Below, piece after piece: positions 42,411 through 50,300 of a stretch of DNA of 64,000 nucleotides (position 1 is its first letter; each line of letters opens with the position of its first letter). The translations under genes were made by a program, and so were the position numbers. The notes beneath the pieces were generated by a model, which worked only from the letters and a program-made list of their open reading frames with translations, was not told the origin of the DNA and did not search any database. The stretch is taken from contig NZ_SRSF01000001.1 of the NCBI RefSeq assembly GCF_004803465.1, positions 558,501 through 622,500 on the forward strand. Direction: 5' to 3'. This stretch comes from Neolewinella litorea. Its GTDB lineage: Bacteria; Bacteroidota; Bacteroidia; Chitinophagales; Saprospiraceae.

Positions 42411-45278
42411 ATGGAAGAAATTCAATATTTGAACGAGCACCTCGGTCCCCGCTACATCGGCCATTTCGCGATCGTGGTGGCCTTCTTTGCCGCCCTGCTC
42501 AGTATGGTCAGCTATTTCCTGGCCACCCAGTACCGGAGCGAGGTACTGCGCAGCCGGGGTTGGCAGCGGCTCGGCCAACTCAGCTTTCTGGCCCACGGCG
42601 CGGCGGTATTCACGGTGATTGGTTGCATCTTTTTCGCGATGCTTAATCAGTACTACGAGTATCAGTACGTGACCGCCCACGTCGACGGCCAGTTGCAGCA
42701 ACGCTACATCTTCTCCGCGTTCTGGGAAGGGCAGGAAGGAAGTTTCCTTTTGTGGACCTTCTGGCACGTCATCCTCGGTTATGTGCTGATGGTGACGGCC
42801 CGCAGCTGGGAAAAGCCGGTGATGGCGGTGGTCTGTTCCGTGCAGGTGATCATCGTTTCGATGCTGCTCGGCGTGCACTTTGGCTTCGGTGACTTCCTGA
42901 TCAAATTGGGTTCCAATCCCATGCTGCTCCTGCGCGAGACGGTAAACGCTCCCATCTTTCAGCAGGCCGATTACGTCGATTTGCTGCGGGGTAACGGACT
43001 TAACCCCAGCTTACAGAACTACTGGATGACCATTCACCCCCCGACGCTCTTCCTGGGCTTCGCTAGCACGGTCGTTCCCTTCGCTTACGCGGTGGCGGGG
43101 CTGTGGACCGGCCGGCACAAGGAATGGCTCACGCCGGGACTGAAGTGGAGTCTGTTTAGCGCGGGTATTCTCGGCATCGGCATCTTAATGGGGGCCGCCT
43201 GGGCCTACGAAGCGCTCAACTTTGGCGGGTACTGGGCCTGGGACCCCGTGGAAAACACCAGTCTGGTACCCTGGCTCATGCTCGTGGCCGGCATCCATAC
43301 CAACCTCATCAGTCGCGCTACCGGACAGGGTATCCGCGCAACCTACCTTTTCTACCTGTTCACATTCGTGCTGATCGTGTACAGTACCTTCCTTACCCGA
43401 TCTGGTGTGCTGGGCGATACCAGCGTACACGCCTTTACGGAGATGGGCCTGGAAGCCCAACTGCTTTTCTTCCTTGGGTTCTACTTCGTACTGAGCCTTG
43501 GCCTGGTGGTCTGGCGCTGGAAGCACATTCCCGTGCCGGAAAAGGAGGAATCCACCAGCAGCCGGGAGTTCTGGATGTTCATCGGCAGCCTGACACTGTT
43601 CATGTCGGCGGTCCTCATCACGGGTTCGACCAGTTTGCCCGTGTACAACGAGATTCGGCAAGCCTTCGACCCCGTATTTGATGGACTGACCCTTACCGAC
43701 CCTGAAGCCCACCACAACCGCTTCCAGATCTGGATCGGCATTTTCATCGGATTGTTGAGCGGCGTGGCCCAGTACCTGCGGTGGCGGGAGAAAAAATTCA
43801 GCAAGCACGTCCGGTGGTTTGCCCTGCACACGGGACTTGCCCTGGTGGGTGCGGCCCTGTTGACCTTCCTTACCCTGCAGTGGATCGAAGCTCCTACCCT
43901 GCCCTACAAGGCCATGGTATTCGCCGGATGGTTTGCAGTGTGGGCGAACGTAGATTACCTATTCTTTTTCGTGCGCAAGGATCCGAAGGTAGCCGGCAGT
44001 GTAGTCAGTCACCTCGGCTTCGGCATCATGCTGATCGGCATTATGGCCAGTTCCGGCAACAAGCGGATTATCAGCCAGAATCAGTTCCTCATGGAGGGTC
44101 TCACGGAGGACGAGCAGTTGGCCCGCAGTACGGTGCGTCTTTACGAGGGCATTCCGCTGGGCATGGAAGACTATATCGTCACCTATACCGGCGACACCAT
44201 CGAGGGGATGAACCGGCGGTACTTTATGGATTACAAAAGAGTAAACGCGGCCGGAGAGGTGATCGAAGAGTTCCAGCTCGACCCCAACGTGCTGTACGAC
44301 AAGGGATTCGACAAGATCGCGATTACGAACCCCAGCACGAAGCACTACTGGAATCGGGATGTTTTTACCGTCATTATGGGACTTCCCCCGGAAGAACAGA
44401 GCGTATCCGTTCGCCAGGCCACGGAAGACAGCCTGAAATACCGCGTCACACCGTTGTCCCGGGGCGAGGAAACCAGCTTCCGCGATACCGTTGCCATTCC
44501 GCAGCGCGACCGGTCGATCATTTACACTTACACCGTCGGACTGGAGGATTTCTCCCGCCATCCCTCCCACCCGGAATACACCCCGGAGCCGGGAGATATC
44601 GGCCTCGGGGCTAAAGTCCGGGCGTCCCGCACCGGTGGTATCGCCAATCACGATACCATTGCCGACGTGGCGATCGTACTGCGAGAAGGTTTGCTGTATC
44701 ATTACCCGGCCCAGTTGAACGATATGTCGCTGCGCGTGAAGATCGACGAAAGCATCTTCGAGCAACTGCTGGTAAAGGATGCGGATCTTCAGTACCGCGA
44801 ATTCGTGGTAAAACCCGGATCACGTTTCCGCATCGGTGGAAGGGAGGTAACCTTCCAGCGGTTCATTTCCCAGCCGGAGGTCGACCATTTCCAGCCCCAG
44901 GATGGCGACATCTACGTCAGTGCCCTGCTGGAGTCGGAAGGTCAGACCATGCAGCCGGTGTTCCTCATTCGCGGTAACCAGCCCAGCGGCATCCGCGACG
45001 AGATTACGGAGCAGGGACTTTACGCCCACCTGCTGAGTCTCAATCCGGAAACCAACGAAGCCACCCTCCGGGTTGCAAGTTCGCGTCCGACGTCCGCCCC
45101 CACCATTCCCCTGGCGGTGGCCCCCCGCAGTTACCGTACCGATTACATTACCCTGCAGGCCATTGAGTTCCCCGGTATTTCCTTGTTCTGGTTCGGAGCT
45201 ACCTCCATGATGCTCGGCTTGCTGATCAGTATGGTCACTCGAGCCCGGGCACGACGGAAAGATTTCGTGCGGGCCTAA
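42411..45278 (+). CDS. ccmF: cytochrome c haem lyase subunit CcmF
   Basis: A 955-residue multi-spanning membrane protein, larger than E. coli CcmF (about 650 aa). The N-terminal two-thirds carries many helices, the haem-handling 'GGYWAWDPVENTSLVPWL' tryptophan-rich loop near residue 273, and flanking conserved His in 'TIHPPTLFLGF' and 'VAGIHTN'. The C-terminal third (about 560-930) is mainly periplasmic, beta-rich and ends with one helix and a basic tail. It attaches haem delivered by CcmE to apocytochrome CxxCH motifs. ccmE lies 7 nt upstream. Its last 44 nt overlap the SSB-like gene on the other strand. Confidence 0.92.
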   Translation: MEEIQYLNEHLGPRYIGHFAIVVAFFAALLSMVSYFLATQYRSEVLRSRGWQRLGQLSFLAHGAAVFTVIGCIFFAMLNQYYEYQYVTAHVDGQLQQRYIFSAFWEGQEGSFLLWTFWHVILGYVLMVTARSWEKPVMAVVCSVQVIIVSMLLGVHFGFGDFLIKLGSNPMLLLRETVNAPIFQQADYVDLLRGNGLNPSLQNYWMTIHPPTLFLGFASTVVPFAYAVAGLWTGRHKEWLTPGLKWSLFSAGILGIGILMGAAWAYEALNFGGYWAWDPVENTSLVPWLMLVAGIHTNLISRATGQGIRATYLFYLFTFVLIVYSTFLTRSGVLGDTSVHAFTEMGLEAQLLFFLGFYFVLSLGLVVWRWKHIPVPEKEESTSSREFWMFIGSLTLFMSAVLITGSTSLPVYNEIRQAFDPVFDGLTLTDPEAHHNRFQIWIGIFIGLLSGVAQYLRWREKKFSKHVRWFALHTGLALVGAALLTFLTLQWIEAPTLPYKAMVFAGWFAVWANVDYLFFFVRKDPKVAGSVVSHLGFGIMLIGIMASSGNKRIISQNQFLMEGLTEDEQLARSTVRLYEGIPLGMEDYIVTYTGDTIEGMNRRYFMDYKRVNAAGEVIEEFQLDPNVLYDKGFDKIAITNPSTKHYWNRDVFTVIMGLPPEEQSVSVRQATEDSLKYRVTPLSRGEETSFRDTVAIPQRDRSIIYTYTVGLEDFSRHPSHPEYTPEPGDIGLGAKVRASRTGGIANHDTIADVAIVLREGLLYHYPAQLNDMSLRVKIDESIFEQLLVKDADLQYREFVVKPGSRFRIGGREVTFQRFISQPEVDHFQPQDGDIYVSALLESEGQTMQPVFLIRGNQPSGIRDEITEQGLYAHLLSLNPETNEATLRVASSRPTSAPTIPLAVAPRSYRTDYITLQAIEFPGISLFWFGATSMMLGLLISMVTRARARRKDFVRA

Positions 45279-45588
45279 GGGCCTGGTCATCACTAACCGC
45301 ATCCAGGAAACTGTACTGCCGGATGAGCACATACGGCCGGTCGACCACGCGATCACCACGGCGGTGCTCGCGGTACAGTAGTTCCCCGCGGATTAGGAGG
45401 AGGTTGTCGGTTTCCAGGTGTGTATGCAGCGTGAGGGCTGCTGGTCCGTAGGCCAGGCAATGGTGGTGGTGCGCCCGGCCGCGGCGGTCGTGGGTGAGCA
45501 ATTGTATGCGAGTCAGATCCATTCCTCGCGGGGTACAATAGTAGACGGGGGGCCGGGTTATCCGGCCGATTAAGCTTACCTGATTCAT
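45235..45588 (-). CDS. small SSB-like OB-fold protein (second of two)
   Basis: A 117-residue divergent single-stranded-DNA-binding-like protein. The first strand 'MNQVSLIGRITRPPVYY' and the later 'HHHHCLAYGPAALTLHTHLETDNLLLIRGELLYREHRRG' match the SSB OB-fold, with a His run where the conserved Trp/His-containing strand is expected. There is no acidic C-terminal tail of the DDDIPF type, so interaction with replication partners is doubtful. It lies 12 nt after the other SSB-like gene on the same strand and overlaps the ccmF 3' end by 44 nt. It might act in recombination, competence or plasmid-type replication; this is inference. Confidence 0.75.
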   Translation of the reverse strand: MNQVSLIGRITRPPVYYCTPRGMDLTRIQLLTHDRRGRAHHHHCLAYGPAALTLHTHLETDNLLLIRGELLYREHRRGDRVVDRPYVLIRQYSFLDAVSDDQALRPARNLSVVPGLE

Positions 45589-45600
45589 TAGGTGGTTAGG

Positions 45601-45957
45601 TTAGTGGATAAGATATTGGGTCTGCTCCTCAATCGGCTCGGCAGATTTGAGCGGGGCAAAGTAGGAAATGTGCACCTCGGTTTGCCAGATTGTCTGGCTT
45701 TGGTGCTTTCGTTTGCGGTTAATAAGCTTGCCGTGCACGAGAAGGCGGTCCCCCCGACGTACAAGGGCGTGCATTTTCCGCGCGACATCGTTCCAGGCGA
45801 TCAACTGGTGCACCTGTGGCTCCCGAGCGGTATCGGCGCGTCCCGGATTCTGGTATAGGCGTAGCCGAAGCAGAGGGGATCCGTCACTCAGAATTTTGAG
45901 CTCCGGGTCGTGGCCAATGCGTCCGACCAGCTGCAGATGATTGTGAAATGCGTACAT
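45601..45957 (-). CDS. small SSB-like OB-fold protein (first of two)
   Basis: A 118-residue single-stranded-DNA-binding-like protein. The start 'LQLVGRIGHDPELKILSDGSPL' is a good match for the SSB N-terminus, and 'HQLIAWNDVARKMHALVRRGDRLLVHGKLINRK' matches the core with the conserved Trp and G-x-L motif. The chain ends with 'EEQTQYLIH', so there is no acidic tip for binding partner proteins. Canonical SSB proteins are longer (about 150-180 aa) with a Gly/Pro-rich tail, so this is a specialised paralog rather than the housekeeping SSB. It is paired with the similar gene 12 nt downstream. AT-rich direct repeats lie 60-100 nt upstream. Confidence 0.85.
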   Translation of the reverse strand: MYAFHNHLQLVGRIGHDPELKILSDGSPLLRLRLYQNPGRADTAREPQVHQLIAWNDVARKMHALVRRGDRLLVHGKLINRKRKHQSQTIWQTEVHISYFAPLKSAEPIEEQTQYLIH

Positions 45958-46370
45958 GCAGTATCATTTGGTGATGCTGCGAAAGTCAGGACGACTCCAA
46001 CGAAGAATCGTCAACTATCCGAATATAATCGAATATATACGTTTAAATACGTTTAAATCCAGCTAGTGGCCTGCTGGTTTGCCATGTTAGATAGAAATCA
46101 GGGGGTCGTGACCGACGTTATCATACCATTATAAATAGGAAATAAAGGCATGTCTACCAAACGGTTATGCTTCCTCATTCAAACCGATGAAGCATCATAA
46201 TCATCACCCTTAGGGAACTGGCAAGACTTCGATCTTTCGCTTCGGTGCGGCGAAAGTGATTCGTCAACAAGGATTTGTTCCACGGGGGGTCCCATCCGAG
46301 ATAAACTAGAATTGGCAGTCGATGCAGTTATGAGCCAAAAAACAGCTACCTCACGAACCAGGGAAATTGC
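45958..46370. other. 413-bp AT-richer non-coding gap
   Basis: It separates the first SSB-like gene from the convergent conserved small gene. Apart from the direct repeats at 46020-46057 I find only weak signals: a TGACTTTCG segment read on the minus strand near the SSB start could be a degenerate -7 box. No open frame here has convincing protein features. Confidence 0.45.
46020..46057. repeat. tandem 10-bp AT-rich direct repeats
   Basis: Two near-identical 10-mers, CGAATATAAT and CGAATATATA (46020-46039), run into two identical TACGTTTAAA copies (46038-46047 and 46048-46057). The arrangement, one helical turn apart, resembles operator or iteron sites and lies 60-100 nt upstream of the SSB-like pair. 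Confidence 0.6.
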
Positions 46371-46856
46371 TTATACCATTCGGCTGTGCCAACTGTCTTC
46401 CAGGGGCCGCTCGAAGATTTGGCGAAGTTCGCCCAGTTCCTTTACCAACGGATCGAAGACAATGGTTTCGTTGGTGAGTTGTCCTTGGGAATACAGCAAC
46501 TTAAATTCTTCCCGGCCCACGGTGTGGATTTTTCCGGCATCATCGCGGTAACTGAAGCGCATACGGTTGAAGAAATCGACTCCGATTTCGGCTCCCAATT
46601 CCTTTACGAAATGGACGCTGCCGTCGATGGAGCATCCACTTGCTTCGGCCTCCGACTCATCGACTGCCAGTACCAGGAAGCGGTTGTGGAGGACATCAGC
46701 TGCTGCTGCCAACGACCGGTTGTGACTTACCCACTGCGCGACGAAGGCCTGAGCCCGGCTCCGTACCTGGTCGGTTTCCGCTTTGGTCAGGGCACGTTCG
46801 GCGCCATAAATCCAGATGCGGCTTTCTGACGCTAGAGTATCAAGGGGTGAGGACAT
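46371..46856 (-). CDS. conserved Bacteroidota protein, often labelled 'ABC transporter ATPase'
   Basis: A 161-residue soluble protein. 'RIWIYGAERALTKAE' near residue 12, 'FLVLAVDESEAEASGCSIDGSVHFVKELG' from about 60, and the ending 'PLEDSWHSRMV' match a family conserved across Bacteroidota. Databases often call it an ABC transporter ATPase, but no Walker A, Walker B or ABC signature is present, so that label is not supported. The real function is unknown. The ATG at 46856 lies 22 nt after a TATCTTTG box. It is divergent from rluF. Confidence 0.8.
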   Translation of the reverse strand: MSSPLDTLASESRIWIYGAERALTKAETDQVRSRAQAFVAQWVSHNRSLAAAADVLHNRFLVLAVDESEAEASGCSIDGSVHFVKELGAEIGVDFFNRMRFSYRDDAGKIHTVGREEFKLLYSQGQLTNETIVFDPLVKELGELRQIFERPLEDSWHSRMV

Positions 46857-46878
46857 ACAGTTGTGGCTTTTACGGGCG

Positions 46879-46886
46879 CAAAGATA
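46879..46886 (-). promoter_or_regulatory. -7 box for the conserved 161-residue protein
   Basis: Minus-strand TATCTTTG, a perfect TAnnTTTG match, 22 nt before the ATG at 46856. Confidence 0.55.
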
Positions 46887-46951
46887 GTGCGTGGGCGGTC
46901 ACCTTTGTCGCCCGGCGGCCGGTATTCGTTTAAGGGACTACTTTCGCGGAT

Positions 46952-47635
46952 ATGGCGGACTCCATTTCACTTAACAAGTTTGTCGCGGGAACGGGAATTT
47001 GTTCCCGCCGGGAAGCCGATCGCTGGATCGAGGCCGGGCGACTGTCGATCAACGGCACCGTAGCGGTAAAGGGTAACCGCGTCGAGCCCGGGGACCACGT
47101 GACGCTGGACGGTCGGCCGATCGGCGAACAGCCCCCACCCGTTTACCTGGCCTTCCACAAGCCCGCAGGGGTAACCAGCACCACGGATCCGAAGGACCCG
47201 GATAACCTCATCGACTTCCTCAACTACCCGCAGCGCATCTTCCCCGTGGGCCGACTCGACAAGGCCTCTACCGGATTACTGTTGCTGACCAACGATGGGG
47301 ATATTGTTAATGAGGTGCTGCGGGTAGAGAACAACCACGAGAAGGAATACATCGTGACGGTTGACAAGCCTATCACCGATCGGTTCATCCAGCGAATGGC
47401 GGGCGGACTGCCCATACTCGGTACGCGCACCCGATCCTGCGAAGTGGAACGACTAGCCACGCGCACGTTCCGGATCGTCCTGACCCAGGGCCTCAACCGC
47501 CAGATCCGCCGGATGTGTGAATTTCTCGGTTATCGTGTGCTGACCCTCAAGCGGATCCGTATCATGAAAATTGAACTGGGGGACCTGCCCGTCGGTCACT
47601 ACCGGGAGATGGACACTTTCCTGAATCATTTCTAG
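46952..47635 (+). CDS. rluF: 23S rRNA pseudouridine synthase, RluF type
   Basis: A 227-residue pseudouridine synthase of the RsuA/RluB/E/F group. The N-terminal S4 RNA-binding domain (about 1-60, 'SLNKFVAGTGICSRREADRWI') precedes the catalytic domain; 'GRLDKASTGLLLLTNDGD' near residue 98 contains the catalytic Asp. 'AFHKPAGVTSTTDP' and 'LTQGLNRQIRRMCEFLGY' are group signatures, the first favouring RluF, which modifies U2604 of 23S rRNA. RluF versus RluB or RluE is judged by motif only. The ATG at 46952 is 5 nt after a TACTTTCG near-match to the -7 box. Confidence 0.88.
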   Translation: MADSISLNKFVAGTGICSRREADRWIEAGRLSINGTVAVKGNRVEPGDHVTLDGRPIGEQPPPVYLAFHKPAGVTSTTDPKDPDNLIDFLNYPQRIFPVGRLDKASTGLLLLTNDGDIVNEVLRVENNHEKEYIVTVDKPITDRFIQRMAGGLPILGTRTRSCEVERLATRTFRIVLTQGLNRQIRRMCEFLGYRVLTLKRIRIMKIELGDLPVGHYREMDTFLNHF

Positions 47636-47675
47636 CAGGCTGTCACTAATTCATTCCAGAGCGAGCCTTGTACAA

Positions 47676-47704
47676 TCGTGGGGGTGGCCATGCAACCCCC
47701 ACGA
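47676..47704. terminator. 10-bp hairpin between rluF and trxB
   Basis: A perfect 10-bp stem (47676-47685 with 47695-47704) and 9-nt loop, 41 nt after the rluF stop and just before the trxB promoter box. There is no T-run, so a transcription terminator is possible but not certain. Confidence 0.5.
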
Positions 47705-47728
47705 ATGCGGAGTGTTAGGTTAATCCCT

Positions 47729-47736
47729 TACTTTTG
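47729..47736 (+). promoter_or_regulatory. -7 box for trxB
   Basis: TACTTTTG matches TAnnTTTG and lies 21 nt before the trxB ATG; it also argues against the in-frame TTG at 47734 as start. Confidence 0.5.
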
Positions 47737-47757
47737 CACCCCAAAAAAACCACCACG

Positions 47758-48696
47758 ATGGGTACTGAACCCCTGAAAACCGTCATTATTGGCTCCGGAC
47801 CGGCCGGATATACCGCTGCCATTTACGCCGCCCGTGCCAACCTGAGCCCCGTCCTGTATACGGGTAAGGAGCCGGGGGGACAGCTGATGATCACCACCGA
47901 CGTTGAGAACTTTCCCGGCTACCCGGACGGGGTGATGGGCCCCCAGATGATGGAGGACCTTAAGAAGCAGGCGGAGCGTTTCGGGACCACCGTCAAATAC
48001 GAACTCATCGATCGCGTGGACCTGCTCGGAGACGTCAAGAAAATCTATACCGAAAGCGGGGAGGAAATCGCCGCGCACTCGGTCATCATTTCCACCGGCG
48101 CAAGTGCACGCTGGCTAGGTCTCGAAAGCGAGCAGCGCCTCGCTAATCAGGGGGTGAGCGCTTGCGCCGTGTGCGACGGCTTTTTCTACCGTGGCCGGGA
48201 GGTAGCCATCGTCGGAGCCGGTGACTCCGCTTGCGAGGAAGCCCTCTACTTGAGTAATCTCTGTCCGACCGTCCATATGCTGGTCCGACGCGACGAGATG
48301 CGGGCCTCCAAGATTATGCAGGACCGCGTTCTGAAGCAGAAGAACATCAAGGTTTACTGGAATACTGAAACCGAAGAAATCCTCGGCGAAACCGAGGTTA
48401 CGGGAGTGCGCGTGCGTAACAACGTCACCGGCGAAGTATTGGAGATCCCCATCGCGGGCTTCTTCGTAGCCATCGGGCATATCCCGAACACCAAGATGTT
48501 CAAGGGAATCCTGGACATGGAAGAAACCGGGTACCTGCGGCACCGCCCCAATTCAACCCACACCAACGTGGAAGGGGTATTCGTAAGCGGCGACGCGGCC
48601 GACCACGTCTACCGGCAGGCCATTACCGCCGCCGGCACGGGTTGTATGGCCGCACTGGACGCAGAACGTTACCTCGGCGAGAAAGGCATCATTTAG
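47758..48696 (+). CDS. trxB: thioredoxin-disulfide reductase
   Basis: A 312-residue flavoprotein that reduces thioredoxin with NADPH. 'VIIGSGPAGYTAAIYAARA' near residue 8 is the FAD-binding fold, 'CAVCDGFF' near 138 holds the redox-active CxxC, 'VAIVGAGDSACEEALYLS' near 155 is the NADPH fold, and 'VFVSGDAADHVYRQAITAAGTGCMAA' closes the FAD site. Length is normal. It partners with the thioredoxin gene at 11.9 kb. The ATG at 47758 is preferred because the upstream TTG lies inside the -7 box. The 3' end overlaps folD by 8 nt on the other strand. Confidence 0.97.
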   Translation: MGTEPLKTVIIGSGPAGYTAAIYAARANLSPVLYTGKEPGGQLMITTDVENFPGYPDGVMGPQMMEDLKKQAERFGTTVKYELIDRVDLLGDVKKIYTESGEEIAAHSVIISTGASARWLGLESEQRLANQGVSACAVCDGFFYRGREVAIVGAGDSACEEALYLSNLCPTVHMLVRRDEMRASKIMQDRVLKQKNIKVYWNTETEEILGETEVTGVRVRNNVTGEVLEIPIAGFFVAIGHIPNTKMFKGILDMEETGYLRHRPNSTHTNVEGVFVSGDAADHVYRQAITAAGTGCMAALDAERYLGEKGII

Positions 48697-49561
48697 CCTG
48701 ACTTGCTTTCAGCGTATTCATCATCAGGCTGACGATGGTCATCGGCCCTACCCCACCCGGCACCGGGGTGATGGCACTGGCTTTGGCCTTAACGGATTCG
48801 AAATCGACGTCGCCAGCCAGGCGATACCCCCGCTTGCGACTGCTGTCGTCGACCCGGTTGATGCCAACGTCAATAATTACGGCACCTTCCTTCACCATAT
48901 CGGCCGTTACCATTTCGGGTATTCCGATGGCGGCGATGAGGATATCCGCCCGCCGGCAGTGAGCGGCCAGGTCGCGGGTGCGGCTGTGACAGAGGGTAAC
49001 CGTAGCGTTTCCGGGTTGGCGTTTGCGGCTGAGCAAGATCGTCATGGGGGTACCGACGATATTGGAGCGCCCCAAAACCACTACCTCCTTACCGCTGGTT
49101 TCAATACCGTAGCGTTCCAGCAGGACCATGATCCCATTGGGGGTTGCCGGCAGGTAGGCCTCCAGTCCCAGGGTCATCCGGCCGATATTGACGGGGGTGA
49201 AGCCGTCTACATCCTTTTGTGGGCTGATGGCCAGATTGATCGCGTCTTCGTCGAGGTGCGCGGGTAGGGGTAGCTGGACAATAAATCCGTCCACGTCAGG
49301 ATCATCATTCAAGGTCTCCACGACTTCCAGCAATTCCTCCTGACTAATGGTGGCGGGCCGGCGGATGAGTGAGCTACGGAAACCCACCTCCTCACAACTG
49401 CGCACCTTGTTGCGGACGTATACCTGACTGGCCGGATCGTCTCCCACCAATACGGCGGCCAAATGCGGAATCTTTCCTGCTGCCTGCCGGATGGCATCCA
49501 CTTCCGTTTTCAATTCCTCCTTGATGGTCTGGGAGAGCGACTTGCCGTCTAATAATTGCAT
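48689..49561 (-). CDS. folD: methylenetetrahydrofolate dehydrogenase / methenyltetrahydrofolate cyclohydrolase
   Basis: A 290-residue bifunctional enzyme that converts 5,10-methylene-THF to 10-formyl-THF, the formyl donor used by Fmt and in purine synthesis. Signatures are 'DPASQVYVRNKVRSCEEVG' near residue 46 (catalytic Lys), 'GFIVQLPLPAHLDE' near 94, 'DVDGFTPVNIGRM' near 118 and 'VVLGRSNIVGTP' with 'ATVTLCHSRT' for the dinucleotide site. 'TPVPGGVGPMTIVSLMMNTL' ends the protein. The ATG at 49561 is chosen since a perfect TATCTTTG box covers the upstream in-frame start. It overlaps trxB by 8 nt. Confidence 0.97.
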   Translation of the reverse strand: MQLLDGKSLSQTIKEELKTEVDAIRQAAGKIPHLAAVLVGDDPASQVYVRNKVRSCEEVGFRSSLIRRPATISQEELLEVVETLNDDPDVDGFIVQLPLPAHLDEDAINLAISPQKDVDGFTPVNIGRMTLGLEAYLPATPNGIMVLLERYGIETSGKEVVVLGRSNIVGTPMTILLSRKRQPGNATVTLCHSRTRDLAAHCRRADILIAAIGIPEMVTADMVKEGAVIIDVGINRVDDSSRKRGYRLAGDVDFESVKAKASAITPVPGGVGPMTIVSLMMNTLKASQAK

Positions 49562-49579
49562 TACTGGATCATTTGCGGC

Positions 49580-49587
49580 CAAAGATA
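49580..49587 (-). promoter_or_regulatory. -7 box for folD
   Basis: Minus-strand TATCTTTG, 18 nt before the folD ATG. It supports the ATG at 49561 over the in-frame start at 49582. Confidence 0.55.
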
Positions 49588-50008
49588 GCCGACGCTACCG
49601 GCATCAGTCATCCGCGGAAGTACTACACCGAGAATTCGCCCCACAGTTGCCCGGCGCATGGCACTTCGGTATAGAAGCCCCGCTCCGCCGCCCCAAAAGA
49701 CTATGGGGGGGATAAGTCAAAAGTAGTTCCACCAAAGCAGTCTTCTACAAAACGTGTATTGAGAATCTGGATCTCTTATAGCAGATGTTGAGTATATTGT
49801 TGACAATAACCACTGTAATAGCAGACATTAAAACTGACTAATTAGCTACACTCACCACAATTCCGTAAAATAAAATTCTACATTAGTTGTATTAACACCT
49901 TTTTGTACTTTTAATTGACTTAATTTAGAATTTTATTTTGTAATTTGTGTTTTCACTGAACGTTCTCCAGTCTCTCTGTGTTACACTTTCACGCCTAACT
50001 TTCAGATC
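49588..50008. other. 421-bp non-coding gap, strongly AT-rich in its second half
   Basis: From about 49740 to 50000 the base composition falls sharply below the surrounding GC-rich sequence. No gene is visible. A long inverted repeat (separate entry) lies in this part. The segment probably holds the KTSC gene promoter, but no exact TAnnTTTG box was found. The composition change may mark an old insertion or a regulatory AT-tract. Confidence 0.5.
49867..49939. repeat. 14-bp perfect inverted repeat with 45-nt spacer
   Basis: AAAATAAAATTCTA (49867-49880) is exactly complementary to TAGAATTTTATTTT (49926-49939). The arms are all A/T except one G/C pair. It lies 70 nt upstream of the KTSC gene and could be an operator, a cruciform site or the ends of a lost element. 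Confidence 0.65.
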
Positions 50009-50266
50009 ATGCAACAACACACATTTGGGAACACCAGTGAAATGGTGTCCCACGCAGGATACGACCGGGAAAAACAAGTGCTTTACCTGACTTATCACAG
50101 TGGACCGACCACCATTGCGTACAGCAATGTTTCCCCCGCACTTTACGAGGAACTGCTCAAGTCCGCGTACCCGGACGTGTGCATCAGGTTCAAGATACAG
50201 GCCCATCACCCCTTCCGCCGGGTGGAACCGGCCTTTCGCCCCCTCCACTACTCCTTCGTCAAGTAG
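50009..50266 (+). CDS. KTSC-domain small protein
   Basis: An 85-residue soluble protein made of one KTSC domain: 'MVSHAGYDREKQVLYLTYHSGPTTIAYSNVSPALYEELLKS' shows the usual pattern of two strands, a Tyr-x-x-Val-Pro/Ser turn and a helix. The domain occurs alone or fused to lysyl-tRNA synthetase-like proteins and in phage genes; its role is not established. The basic C-terminus (RFKIQAHHPFRRVEP) might bind nucleic acid. It is preceded by the AT-rich gap and followed 34 nt later by pyrF, with which it may share a transcript. Confidence 0.8.
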   Translation: MQQHTFGNTSEMVSHAGYDREKQVLYLTYHSGPTTIAYSNVSPALYEELLKSAYPDVCIRFKIQAHHPFRRVEPAFRPLHYSFVK

Positions 50267-50300
50267 ATTCGCTAGCTTCGTGGCCGGTTAATCCACGAAG

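Noticed and set aside
46371-46856. 'ABC transporter ATPase' label for the 161-residue protein
   Set aside because: No Walker A, Walker B or ABC signature is present; the label looks like a propagated database error.
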